The notes under the pieces: generated by a model | What the model was told of the DNA's origin: nothing | Databases searched by the model: none | The model's input: the letters and a program-made list of their open reading frames with translations, nothing else | Shown: one piece after another, positions 37,193-45,625 of the stretch | Numbering within the stretch: position 1 is the first letter of the stretch | Layout of the letters: every line of letters begins with the position of its first letter | Program-made: the position numbers and the translations under genes | Source: Marinobacter nanhaiticus D15-8W | GTDB taxonomy: Bacteria > Pseudomonadota > Gammaproteobacteria > Pseudomonadales > Oleiphilaceae | Direction of reading: 5' to 3' | NCBI RefSeq assembly: GCF_036511935.1 | Contig: NZ_AP028878.1 | Location: 5,146,001-5,210,000 of the forward strand | Length of the DNA stretch: 64,000 nucleotides

Positions 37193-37226
37193 AGAAAGGC
37201 GCCTTCGAGGCGCCTTTCTTGTTTTT
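37193..37226 (+). terminator. Terminator of pckA
   Basis: GAAAGGCGCC and GGCGCCTTTC form a long perfect stem closed by a short TTCGA loop and are followed by TTGTTTTT. It begins 22 bases after the pckA stop. Confidence 0.9.
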
Positions 37227-37243
37227 GCTTCCCCCGTCCCATA

Positions 37244-37508
37244 TAGCCGATGCTTCAGAGGGTGTTGCAAAACGTAGCGAGCGAAGGCCAGGCAAGGCGG
37301 AAATTCGCGAAAAAGCGCAGTTTACTGGTCGTAAATGAGCATTTTGATCGGACTCGCGCACGAGCGGATTTCCAACGCCGCATGGCCGAGCGCAGTAGTT
37401 TTGCAACACCCTCTTCAGCTTCGGAGCAGGCGCCAGCCTGCCAAGGGCTCGGGGCTCCAGCGATTATCGGCGCCCGATGGGCGCTCCGAAGCTGAAGCAT
37501 CGGCTACA
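37244..37508. repeat. Palindromic REP-like repeat, copy 2, split by a MITE
   Basis: The right arm (37483-37508, starting GCTCCGAAGCTGAAGC) is the exact reverse complement of the left arm, but the left arm is cut in two. Its parts lie at 37244-37258 and 37419-37427, with 154 inserted bases plus one copy of CTTCAG between. Removing the insertion gives 24 bp that pair perfectly. A related copy lies at 30152-30222. Confidence 0.85.
37259..37412. mobile_element. 154-bp MITE with 14-bp terminal inverted repeats
   Basis: The element begins AGGGTGTTGCAAAA and ends with its exact reverse complement TTTTGCAACACCCT. It is flanked on both sides by CTTCAG (37253-37258 and 37413-37418), a 6-bp target duplication. 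It has no coding capacity for a transposase, so it must be moved by an enzyme encoded elsewhere. It contains weaker internal inverted segments (GCGAGCG..., CGCTCGTGCG region). It separates the pckA terminator from the TRAP permease gene. Confidence 0.85.
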
Positions 37509-37551
37509 CAGGATCTTAGCCCCCGGATAGCCCATCAGGCATAGATAGCCA

Positions 37552-39639
37552 TCACGCATAAAACATCAACGGCACAAACGCCACCAACACCAACGAAATC
37601 CCCATCACGATCAACGGCATGATGATACGCTCGTGCCGCTGGTAGAAGGTTCCGGTCTCCGCCAGGGCCGCCGACACCTCGGTCTCCCCCACCACCTGCC
37701 GGGTCAGCAAGTGATTCAACGCCACCGGCGGGCTCAGGTAGCCCAGTTCAAACGCCACCAACGTTGTCATCCAGAAATGGATCGGGTCTATACCGCTGCC
37801 GTAGGCAATCGTCGCCACGGTCGCACTAACCAGGATAACGGCGCCGAAGGCATCCATGATCATCCCCAGGACTACTAGCACCACCACCATCAGCAGCATG
37901 GCGGTCCAGGCACTGCCGAACGCCTGCGGGAACATTTGCATAATCTCGGCTCGTTCGATAACGCCGCCAATGCTTACCGACAGCCCCAACAACAGGAGTA
38001 AGGCCCCGATTTCCGAGGTCGTGTCGTTGGTGGCGCCGCGGATGCTTCGCTCGATGCCCTGGTGTTTGGGCGCCGCTTCTTTCCGGCCGCGTTTACGAAA
38101 AGCCAGGTGTTCGTAGACCAGGATCGCGAGCATGATCACCGGCAGGATGCGCGGGGCGGAAAACTCGTCCATACCCACGTCCAGTGCCCAGCGGTAGAAC
38201 AATACGACCACCGCAACCACCAGCACATAGGGAATCAGTGGTACCAGCGCTCGCAACATCGCCGGCAGGGCTTCAGCGACCGGCGCCAGTTCGAAGCGGC
38301 TTTGACGGTTCACGGTCAGCGAGACCACCAGGAACATCACCGCAGTCAGCAGGAATACCCAGATGCCCCAGCCGAACAGGACATCCGTCGTCACCTCCCG
38401 ATTAAGGTAGGCGATAACGACCACGAGCAAACAGGGGCGCAGGACCACACCCAGCGAACCCGACATCGCCGTCGCGGCAAGGGCCAAGTGTCTGCGGGCA
38501 CCGGCAGCGCGCAGTTCGCTGTAGATCACAGCGCCTGCGGCAATGACGAAGATCCCGGAAGCGCCGGTGTACGCCGTGGGAACGGCCGCCACGATCACGG
38601 CGACCACCGCCAGCATCTCCGGCGGCATGCGCCACGGCCGGAACGCATTGAACACCAGGGGCGCCAGCCGGGTCTGCTTGAGCATCATCCCGACCCAGAC
38701 GTAGAGGCCGACATTGAGGAACATGTCGGACAACTCCATCATCTTGTCCAGGTAGACACCAATGCCGGAAGCGTGCCCAAGCAGCGCAAAGTAGGTACCG
38801 GAAATCAGGCACATCACGGTGTAGAGCGGTACCGCCAGACCGGCCTTCATCAGGTCGCCGCCTTCCTGTAGATCTGCCGGCGGACGTACCAGACGATAAA
38901 GGCTGACCAGCGTCAATGCCGCGAAGCCGACGATCCACAGGTCGTGCAAGATCTCCCGCTCGAAGGTGATGTCCGCCCCGGCATCGTGGGAGGTCTGGCG
39001 GAACAGCACACTCGACCCAAGCAGCATGACGTTGGCGACAGTCTGCAGGAAATAGGAGACGGTGTAGTCGAGCCGTGTATCGATGGCCCGCATGGCGATA
39101 TGGTGACGCGTCAGGGTGGCAGTGGCGGCGCACAACATCACTAACACCACGAGGATGTAGCGCTGGGAGGTCAGTCCGAGGGCGATAACATCCGCCACGA
39201 AGCCCTCGACCGCCCGGTACACTTCAAGCGCCGGCGTGATCTGACCCTGCAGGCTATCGAATTCCGCGTGTTTTTGCTGACACAATGCAATTGCGTTTTC
39301 CACGGCGGCGCGAATATCCGCTGGATTGACCGTTCGTTCGCCCAACAGGCTCATCAAGGGATCTGCCGGCGCCTGGTGCGCCTCCAGCACCTGACGCTGG
39401 ACTTCTGCGTCGATATCCCGGTTTGGGTTGCAGCTGGGCGCCACCGGGTCGACCCGCAACTTGTAGTAACCGCTCCACATTTGCTCGCCGGCCTGGAGCA
39501 TCTGGTTGTGGATATCGCTGCTGGTGGAGAAGATCACGACCAGCAGCAACAGGATGCAGGCGGGAAAGGAAGAGAACCACTCAAGCCCGGTACGGCGGGC
39601 CACCCTTCCCCTCTCGGTCAATACACTGGCAGACATCAC
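37552..39639 (-). CDS. TRAP-type transporter fused permease (DctQ-DctM-like)
   Basis: Large inner-membrane permease of a TRAP-like secondary uptake system. The 695 residues hold a first membrane segment at about 24-42. An extracytoplasmic loop of roughly 110 residues follows (about 43-155, with two Cys and many charged residues). Three further segments (about 158-255) form a DctQ-like small half, then a DctM-like half with about ten or more segments runs to the C-terminus (IVAAVPTAYTGASGIFVIAAGAVIYSEL, GMIMDAFGAVILVSATVATIAYGSGIDPIHFW, FELGYLSPPVALNHLL). Co-directional with a binding protein and a TatT-like lipoprotein gene. The substrate is unknown. Confidence 0.85.
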   Translation of the reverse strand: MMSASVLTERGRVARRTGLEWFSSFPACILLLLVVIFSTSSDIHNQMLQAGEQMWSGYYKLRVDPVAPSCNPNRDIDAEVQRQVLEAHQAPADPLMSLLGERTVNPADIRAAVENAIALCQQKHAEFDSLQGQITPALEVYRAVEGFVADVIALGLTSQRYILVVLVMLCAATATLTRHHIAMRAIDTRLDYTVSYFLQTVANVMLLGSSVLFRQTSHDAGADITFEREILHDLWIVGFAALTLVSLYRLVRPPADLQEGGDLMKAGLAVPLYTVMCLISGTYFALLGHASGIGVYLDKMMELSDMFLNVGLYVWVGMMLKQTRLAPLVFNAFRPWRMPPEMLAVVAVIVAAVPTAYTGASGIFVIAAGAVIYSELRAAGARRHLALAATAMSGSLGVVLRPCLLVVVIAYLNREVTTDVLFGWGIWVFLLTAVMFLVVSLTVNRQSRFELAPVAEALPAMLRALVPLIPYVLVVAVVVLFYRWALDVGMDEFSAPRILPVIMLAILVYEHLAFRKRGRKEAAPKHQGIERSIRGATNDTTSEIGALLLLLGLSVSIGGVIERAEIMQMFPQAFGSAWTAMLLMVVVLVVLGMIMDAFGAVILVSATVATIAYGSGIDPIHFWMTTLVAFELGYLSPPVALNHLLTRQVVGETEVSAALAETGTFYQRHERIIMPLIVMGISLVLVAFVPLMFYA

Positions 39640-39682
39640 GTTCGAGCCCTGTCGCGATTGTTGTTATTGGAAGCTCACCGCG

Positions 39683-40702
39683 TCATTCCGCGGCAATGGC
39701 ACACTCCGCCCGGGTGGGATCGTCCTTACAACGGATGGCCCGCATCAGTTTCAATGCCCGCGCATCGTAGGTGCCTTCCTCACGCAGGGCCAGGCGCACC
39801 TCGCGCAGCATCTGGTCGTATTCCCGCACCTGCTGTTCGGTGGGATGCATCCAGCTCGCCTGGGGAATCTCCTTTTCTGCTGCCTTGATCAGTTCGTAGG
39901 CTTCGTCAACACGGGAGAAGGCATAGCCGCGTACCTTATCGCCATACCCCTCCGGGAAACGGTCGGCATGGTGGATGATCTGGAAGGTCATTTGCGCCAG
40001 CTTGTAAGCGAATACGCCACCACCGGGATTCACGCCCTTATAGAGCTCCAGCGGCGTGTAGGCGACGGCCGGTGCATAGGCCAGGTCCACGCTGCCGTTG
40101 TTGAACTTGCCGGCGAAGTTGGCCGAGTTGGCGCCCACCACCGACGCTCCCACATGGCGGACCATGGTTACAGCCGCGTTGTCATAGTCCAGGGTCGCGA
40201 TCTTCTTGCCCTGGAGCTCTTCGACTGTGTCGACCTTGCGATCGCGTATAAACAGGTAGATGGAACCGGCCGGCAGGATACCCGCCACTTCGTAGTTCTC
40301 GCGTTTGAGCAGGGATGCCGCCGACGGCTGGGCCAGGGTCTGGAGCAGGATTCGCATCTGGGGCTCACTGGTCAGCGCGCCCAGCGCTTCGATGCTGCCG
40401 GTAAAACTGTTGAATTCCCGCGCGCGGGTGCCGGTCAGCAGGACCGAATCGCACTGGCCGGCCTTGAATTCCTCCGCCGCAATCTTCTCATCGGTGTAGG
40501 CCCGCATTTCCAGATCCACACCCCAGCCCATGGCCGTCGGTCGGGCGGATTTCATAACGTTGAACAGGGGGCCATTGGAGCCGATCGGGTCGAACACGCA
40601 GAACGACCGTTTGATCATTTCGCCTGTGTCGGCGTGCACCAGCCCGGCACTGAGTAGCCAGGCCAGCGCCAGGGCGGCCAGGCTCCGCTTTCCATGTTTC
40701 AT
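39683..40702 (-). CDS. Periplasmic solute-binding protein of the TRAP-like locus, paralogue 1
   Basis: A 339-residue secreted protein (signal peptide about 1-25, ending GLVHADTG) that I take to be the binding component for the permease 43 bases downstream. It has RSFCVFDPIGSNGPLF, KAGQCDSVLLTGTRAREF and ELQGKKIATLDYDNAAVTMVRHVGASVVGANSANFAGKFNNGSVDLAYAPAVAYTPLELYKGV. The last resembles type II periplasmic binding proteins in the TAXI/DctP sense. Four cysteines are shared with the second paralogue. I recall related proteins in marine genera labelled putative solute-binding protein. The ligand is unknown. Confidence 0.8.
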   Translation of the reverse strand: MKHGKRSLAALALAWLLSAGLVHADTGEMIKRSFCVFDPIGSNGPLFNVMKSARPTAMGWGVDLEMRAYTDEKIAAEEFKAGQCDSVLLTGTRAREFNSFTGSIEALGALTSEPQMRILLQTLAQPSAASLLKRENYEVAGILPAGSIYLFIRDRKVDTVEELQGKKIATLDYDNAAVTMVRHVGASVVGANSANFAGKFNNGSVDLAYAPAVAYTPLELYKGVNPGGGVFAYKLAQMTFQIIHHADRFPEGYGDKVRGYAFSRVDEAYELIKAAEKEIPQASWMHPTEQQVREYDQMLREVRLALREEGTYDARALKLMRAIRCKDDPTRAECAIAAE

Positions 40703-40802
40703 GTTGAGTGTCTCCGTTTCTTATCGTTATTTATGCGGTTCCGACGCTCAGCGCCCCGTTGGTTGCTGACTTCCTCGCATGAAACGATGGCGTCGGTCCG
40801 CG

Positions 40803-41861
40803 TTACAACAGGGAGTCCAGGTCGATCACTTCACCGGTAGGTGCTTCATCGTCCCAAAAGGTACCCAAACCGCCCATCGGCGTGCGGTGACCGGTGTTCT
40901 CCATCCACAACTTGTCGGAGATGGCGAGAATGTTGTGGGTGGCCAACTGGTCCACCAACACCCACCCGTCCGCCGGCGGCCGCTTCTCGATCGCCTCCGC
41001 ATGCCGGCGAATGACCGCGCGCACCCGTTCCATATCACCCTTGTTCCAGGCGGCGATGACATGAAAGACATGACTTATACGCACGCCAGCGGCCTCGCCC
41101 AGGGCGTCTGAAGCGTCCAGACGTTCAAAGGCATCCTCCCCTTCCGGCTGGGCGCCCGGGATCATCGCCCAGACGGTCGCCCGTAGACCCATGGGCGCGC
41201 CCCACCACTTTTCGTTGTCCAGGCAGCTTGTTGCCCGGGCGGCCACCGAGCCGACGTTCTTGGGAACACCGATGGGTGCAGTGGACTGGATCTCGGCGTT
41301 CAGCGCCTGTAGTCCGGAAAGCAGGCCGGCCAGGTAGATGAACTCGTCCAGGTCTTCATCGAAATCTGGACATTCCTCGGTTTCCGGGTCGCCGTAGTAA
41401 GCCTTGAAATGTCTCCAGCCCTTGAAGTAGCGCTCGGCCGCCAACGCGTAATAGCGCTTCTGGCGGATAATGGCGTCCTCAGCCTCTTCCGGATTACGGG
41501 CGCGCAAGGCGGCGATGCTCTGCAGCTCCGCTTCGCGGCCCCGGTCTTCGGCGCAGCCGCCGGCCTGGAGGCTCATCATCACTGCCAGTTGGTCCGGGTC
41601 GGTGGTCACCCGGCCGAACGACATCAGCAGGGGCTGCACCGATTCACTCATGGCGCAGGCCATGGCCAGGTCGCCGGTCTGCAGCAGGTAGGGCACGGTG
41701 TGCTCCTTGGAGAACCCCTGCATGACATCACCGGTGGTCTTGTAGATCATATGATTCACGACACCACAGCCGCTGAGCGAAAAACCGCCGGCTAGCGCCA
41801 CCAGCCAGATACGGAAACGGGGCCATCGGCGCGCGCGAGGAATATCCGTTGTTTTCTTCAT
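40803..41861 (-). CDS. TatT-like TRAP-associated lipoprotein
   Basis: A 352-residue protein with a lipobox LSGC (about Cys32) after a basic and hydrophobic signal. It continues NHMIYKTTGDVMQGFSKEHTVPYLLQTGDLAMACAMSESVQPLLMSFGRV, which resembles the T component of TRAP transporters (TatT, first described in Treponema). That component is a helical, TPR-related periplasmic lipoprotein that binds the solute receptor. The helical remainder contains five or more Cys and a C-terminal acidic tail. It starts the operon TatT-like, binding protein, permease. Start chosen at the ATG at 41861. Confidence 0.75.
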   Translation of the reverse strand: MKKTTDIPRARRWPRFRIWLVALAGGFSLSGCGVVNHMIYKTTGDVMQGFSKEHTVPYLLQTGDLAMACAMSESVQPLLMSFGRVTTDPDQLAVMMSLQAGGCAEDRGREAELQSIAALRARNPEEAEDAIIRQKRYYALAAERYFKGWRHFKAYYGDPETEECPDFDEDLDEFIYLAGLLSGLQALNAEIQSTAPIGVPKNVGSVAARATSCLDNEKWWGAPMGLRATVWAMIPGAQPEGEDAFERLDASDALGEAAGVRISHVFHVIAAWNKGDMERVRAVIRRHAEAIEKRPPADGWVLVDQLATHNILAISDKLWMENTGHRTPMGGLGTFWDDEAPTGEVIDLDSLL

Positions 41862-42076
41862 ACAGCCTGCCACCTTCTGCGTTCTTGTTTTATGTACTTC
41901 CGGAGCGCCAATGAGCCATCAAGGCACAAAACCTGTGTAACGATATGTTACAGATTCGGGATTATCCTCAAGTCAGTGCCGTTTTTGTGAGACGAGTGCC
42001 TCAAAGCCGCTATCGCATACTGCGCAACCTGCATCGCCGGCCCCTTTTAAACCTTACTGGCAATTAACTAAGTTGT

Positions 42077-42104
42077 TTGACACCGCCACGGAACACGCTA
42101 TACC
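42077..42104 (+). promoter_or_regulatory. Sigma-70 promoter candidate for the HU gene
   Basis: TTGACA (42077-42082) and TATACC (42099-42104) are spaced by 16 bases in the 445-base gap between the TatT-like and HU genes. The leader to the HU ATG would be nearly 200 bases. The rest of the gap shows no supported ORF. Confidence 0.55.
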
Positions 42105-42306
42105 TGTTAGGAACCTCCGATGAGGCTTTCGTGTCCTGTTTGATTGATTGCTTGACCTTCGCTGCCGCGCCTTGTTCTCAAAGCGTTCCGGAGTTCAGTA
42201 AATCTGCGAATCAACCCAGCAGGACGCCAGGCCGGGCATTCTGCCCGGTTGTAGTCGGCGGCGAACATGCGAAGACGCCGTCTTTCCAATAACGAAGGAG
42301 ATATTC

Positions 42307-42582
42307 ATGCGCAAACCCGAACTTGCCAGTGCAGTCGCAGAGCAGGCCGGTCTGACCAAGGACAAAGCCAGCGAAGTCATCACCGCATTCACCGACCAGA
42401 TCCAGGCTGCTACCGCCAAGGGCCAGGACGTGTCCCTGATCGGCTTTGGCACCTTCAGTGTCCGCAAGCGTGAGGCACGCACCGGTCGCAATCCGCAGAC
42501 CGGCGCAACCATGAACATTCCCGCCAGCAAGACGGTCGGGTTCAAGGCTGGCAAGGCGCTGAAAGAAGCTGTCGCCAAGTAA
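42307..42582 (+). CDS. HU-family nucleoid DNA-binding protein
   Basis: Small dimeric protein that bends DNA and organises the nucleoid. The 91 residues match HU in length and keep VSLIGFGTFSVRKREARTGRNPQTGATMNIPASKTVGFKAGKALKEAV, including the Arg-rich arm with the Pro that inserts between base pairs. GAAGGAG lies six bases before the ATG. It is more like the second HU of Pseudomonas (N-terminus MRKPELA) than HupB. It is monocistronic and lies between the two solute-binding protein genes, on the opposite strand. Confidence 0.95.
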   Translation: MRKPELASAVAEQAGLTKDKASEVITAFTDQIQAATAKGQDVSLIGFGTFSVRKREARTGRNPQTGATMNIPASKTVGFKAGKALKEAVAK

Positions 42583-42590
42583 TCTCCGGA

Positions 42591-42613
42591 TGGCCGGCCA
42601 CTCTCGTGGCCGG
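42591..42613. terminator. Hairpin between HU and the second binding-protein gene
   Basis: GCCGGCCA (42593-42600) and TGGCCGGC (42606-42613) form a perfect stem with a five-base loop, between two convergent genes. There is no clear T-run on the plus strand, so termination would be weak or need Rho. Confidence 0.5.
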
Positions 42614-42677
42614 CTGACTTCCCCTGGCCAACGCTCGCTCAATCTGACGCCCCTCCCCATCCTGATGCGCAATAGCC

Positions 42678-43727
42678 TCAGCCCGAGACACACTCGGCGC
42701 GGGACGCATCCACCCGGCAACGAATGGCTTTCATCAGCCGGATCGCGCGCTCGTCGTAGATTCCCTCTTCCAACAGGGAAAGCCGCACTTCCCGAAGCAT
42801 CTGGTTGTATTCCTGGACATCTTCCTGTGGCGGGTGCATCCAGGCCTCGTCGGGGATTTCAGCCTCTGCCTGGGCGATAATCTGGTAAGCCTCCTCGATG
42901 CGCCGGACGGCCTCGTCACGCACCATCTGGCCGGCACTCTCCGGGAAACGGTCACGATGCAGGATCACCTGGAAATTCATATAGGCCACGGCGTAGTTGA
43001 AGACGCCACCGTTGGGTCGAACCCCCTTGTAGAGTTCTAACGGCGTATAGGCGACCGCGGGGGCGTACGCGATATCCACCGAACCGTTGTTGAACTTGCC
43101 GGCGAAGTTGGCGGAGTTGGCTCCCACCACCGAGGCGCCCACATGGCGCACCATGGTCAGGGACGCCGTGTCGTAATCCAGGGTGGCGATCTTCTTGCCC
43201 TGTAACTCCTCCACGGTGTCGATACTGCGATCACGGGTGAACAGGTAGACCGCGCCGCCCGGGAAGATACCGGCAACCTCGTAGCGCTCATTGGTAAGGA
43301 AAGGCTTGGCCTTGGGCTGGCTCAGGGTGTTGAACAGCAGGCGCATTTCCTCTTCGCCGGGAATGGCCCCCATCGCTTCAAGACTACCGGTGAACTTGTT
43401 GAACTCGCGCGCCCGGGTACCGGTGAGCAGCACGGCGTCGCATTGGCCGGCCTTGAAGTCCTCGGCAGCCACCTTTTCGTCGGTGTAGGCACGCAGATCG
43501 AGTTCGATGCCTTCGCGCAGGGCCACGGGTTTGAAGGTCTTGGTAATGGCGAACAGCGGACCATTGGCGCCGACCGGATCGAACACACAGAAGCTGCGCT
43601 TGAGGATGTCCGCTTGCGGTTCCTGGTCGGTCTGGGCAGCCGTTTGCGCCTGGACGGCGCCGGTTAGCGCCAGACTGAGGGAGAGCGCGACGCCGGACAG
43701 GCGTTGCGCTAGGGGTTTGCTAAACAT
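42678..43727 (-). CDS. Periplasmic solute-binding protein, paralogue 2
   Basis: A 349-residue secreted protein (signal peptide about 1-29, ending AVQAQ) from the ATG at 43727. It is clearly a duplicate of the binding protein at 39683-40702. It shares RSFCVFDP, KAGQCD, the VGANSANFAGKFNNGSVD and AYAPAVAYTPLELYKGV blocks, and the C-terminal IRC...AEC pair. Differences concentrate in the N-terminal lobe and near residues 150-180, which may alter the ligand. No permease gene is next to it, so it may share the one at 37552-39639 or serve as a sensor. Confidence 0.8.
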   Translation of the reverse strand: MFSKPLAQRLSGVALSLSLALTGAVQAQTAAQTDQEPQADILKRSFCVFDPVGANGPLFAITKTFKPVALREGIELDLRAYTDEKVAAEDFKAGQCDAVLLTGTRAREFNKFTGSLEAMGAIPGEEEMRLLFNTLSQPKAKPFLTNERYEVAGIFPGGAVYLFTRDRSIDTVEELQGKKIATLDYDTASLTMVRHVGASVVGANSANFAGKFNNGSVDIAYAPAVAYTPLELYKGVRPNGGVFNYAVAYMNFQVILHRDRFPESAGQMVRDEAVRRIEEAYQIIAQAEAEIPDEAWMHPPQEDVQEYNQMLREVRLSLLEEGIYDERAIRLMKAIRCRVDASRAECVSG

Positions 43728-43892
43728 GCTGGAGCACTCCTGCTTATTCTTGTCATGCCATGCGGCACCAGAATAGGAAGGCCCCAGTGGGGTTACGTTG
43801 GCAGCAGCGCCCCGGGCATTCAGGCACTCCTGCCATTCGCGCATGCTAGGGGGAAGGGTCTGGCGGGAAGGCCCGCATTCGCAGGGGCACCT

Positions 43893-44189
43893 TTACTCAG
43901 GCTTGGATTCGGACTCCGCAGACGCCGCCGAGGATTTCGAGCCAGTCTTTGAACCAGTTCCGCTTTTCCCGGTGTTGGAGCGGCGGTTGCGGGCGGCCGG
44001 TTTGGCTTTCTGACCGTTTGCCTTCTTTTCTTCCGCCAATTGCTCGACCAGGCTTTCCAGCCGCTTTTCCAGGGCCACCATCTGGTGATGCAGCGCGGTC
44101 TGCTTATCGAGAGCATCCGAGGTATTGCGGGACAATGTCCACAGCAGCCAGATGATCGCCAGCAGGGCGATAAACGAGAGAAATCCCAT
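43893..44189 (-). CDS. Small membrane-anchored coiled-coil protein
   Basis: A 98-residue protein with one N-terminal membrane segment (about 3-20, FLSFIALLAIIWLLWTL) and a heptad-like helix (about 28-57, LDKQTALHHQMVALEKRLESLVEQLAEE). The low-complexity tail is rich in Lys, Ser, Ala and Gly (about 58-98). The tail probably faces the cytoplasm. No family recognised. It lies about 145 bases downstream of pyrC' on the same strand and may be co-transcribed with it. Confidence 0.65.
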   Translation of the reverse strand: MGFLSFIALLAIIWLLWTLSRNTSDALDKQTALHHQMVALEKRLESLVEQLAEEKKANGQKAKPAARNRRSNTGKSGTGSKTGSKSSAASAESESKPE

Positions 44190-44335
44190 GTTTGTCTCCG
44201 TTGCTTGATTCGACGTCAGGCACGTGTGCCAGGCTCACGCCACACTGACCGGTTATGTCGGCCCGACGCAGGCTGGTGCGTCATGCCATCTCGTTCAGTG
44301 TAGCAGCCCGATACAGGCGCATCAGGCGATATCGA

Positions 44336-45625
44336 TCAATCCTGGCGGATATAGACCGATTGGCCGGCTCGCCAGACTTGATTGACCAGCCCCTTGAGCG
44401 TCTCGTTCAGGATTGGCGCATGCTTGCCCGCGGAGAACAGTGAATCCGTCTTGGGCGTCCAATTCGCCTGGGGATCGATCCAGCCGAGGTCGGCCACCTG
44501 TCCTTTGCCGAGCCCTGGCGCTGCCAGACCCAATACCTCTGCCGGCCCCGTAGTCAGAGCGCGCACCAGCGAGCCCAGATCCAGCTCTCCGTTTTCAACC
44601 AGAACCAATCCCATCGAAAGCACACTCTCGATACTCGACAGACCCGGCTCGGTATCCCCCAACGGCGCGTTCTTGGCTGCGGGGTCATGGGGCTGGTGCT
44701 GGCTGACGATGGCGCTGATCGCACCGGAGCGCACGCCCTCGATCAGGCCCTTGCGATCGGCTTCCGAACGCAGCGGCGGCTCCACATGGAAACGGCTGTC
44801 AAAACCCGCCAGGGCTTCCTCGGTCAGCACCAGGTGATGCATCGCCACATCCGCGGTCACCGGCACGCCGCGTGCACGGGCATCGGACACCATCTCCACG
44901 CTGCGGGCACAGGACAACTGGCTCAGGTGCAGGCGCACACCGGTTTCCTCCGCCAGCAGGATCATCTCCATCACCGACGCGGTCTCCGCCACTTCGGGAA
45001 TCCCCAGCAACCCCAACCGTGCGGTCACCAACCCGTCGTGAGCAAAGCCATCAGCGGCCAATGACCGGTTCTGCGGATGCAGCATCAAGGTCATGTTGAA
45101 GGTCTTGGCGTAGGCCATGCAGCGCCGCAGGACCCGCGCATTGACCAAAGGTGCGGAACCATTGCTCAAGGCGACGCAGCCAGCGTTGGACAGGCCAACC
45201 ATGTCGCTCAGCAATTCGCCCGACAGCCCCTTGGTGGCGGCACCCAACGGCAGCACACGAATCGGTGCGTCGCGTTCGGCCACATCGAGAATCAGGTGGG
45301 TAATCGCGCTGGAGTCGTTGATCGGCGAGGAGTCCGGTGCCGCGCAAACGGTGGTGAATCCGCCGCGCACCGCTGCCCGGGTTTCGCTGGCAATGGAACC
45401 TTTCTGGCCATTGCCCGGCTCTCGCAGGTTGCAGTAGAGGTCGATAAAACCGGGCACGATCAGTCCGCCACTGGCATCTATCACCGCATCGGCGCCGGCG
45501 GCATCCGCCTCGGCACCGGTCGCAGCAATCTTGCCGTCACGGATCAGCAGCGACTGGACCACATCCAAGCCAGTCGCCGGGTCGATGAGCCGGCCATTCT
45601 CGATTCGCAGGGACGGATGGTTCAT
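44336..45625 (-). CDS. pyrC': Dihydroorotase-like PyrC' (non-catalytic ATCase partner)
   Basis: Homologue of dihydroorotase that has lost metal binding. The usual DxHxHLREPG motif reads [10 protein letters not shown] at about residues 62-71, so both zinc-binding His are gone. The later catalytic TDHAPH is SQHQPH, and the metal-ligand segment reads MLHPQ. In Pseudomonas such a protein forms a stable dodecamer with PyrB and is needed for its assembly, while a separate pyrC supplies activity. The 429 residues match that family. The ATG overlaps the pyrB stop by four bases. Confidence 0.93.
   Translation of the reverse strand: MNHPSLRIENGRLIDPATGLDVVQSLLIRDGKIAATGAEADAAGADAVIDASGGLIVPGFIDLYCNLREPGNGQKGSIASETRAAVRGGFTTVCAAPDSSPINDSSAITHLILDVAERDAPIRVLPLGAATKGLSGELLSDMVGLSNAGCVALSNGSAPLVNARVLRRCMAYAKTFNMTLMLHPQNRSLAADGFAHDGLVTARLGLLGIPEVAETASVMEMILLAEETGVRLHLSQLSCARSVEMVSDARARGVPVTADVAMHHLVLTEEALAGFDSRFHVEPPLRSEADRKGLIEGVRSGAISAIVSQHQPHDPAAKNAPLGDTEPGLSSIESVLSMGLVLVENGELDLGSLVRALTTGPAEVLGLAAPGLGKGQVADLGWIDPQANWTPKTDSLFSAGKHAPILNETLKGLVNQVWRAGQSVYIRQD

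Noticed and set aside
42307..42582. HU gene as a functional part of the TRAP-like locus
   Set aside because: It is on the opposite strand with its own promoter candidate; the association is probably positional only.
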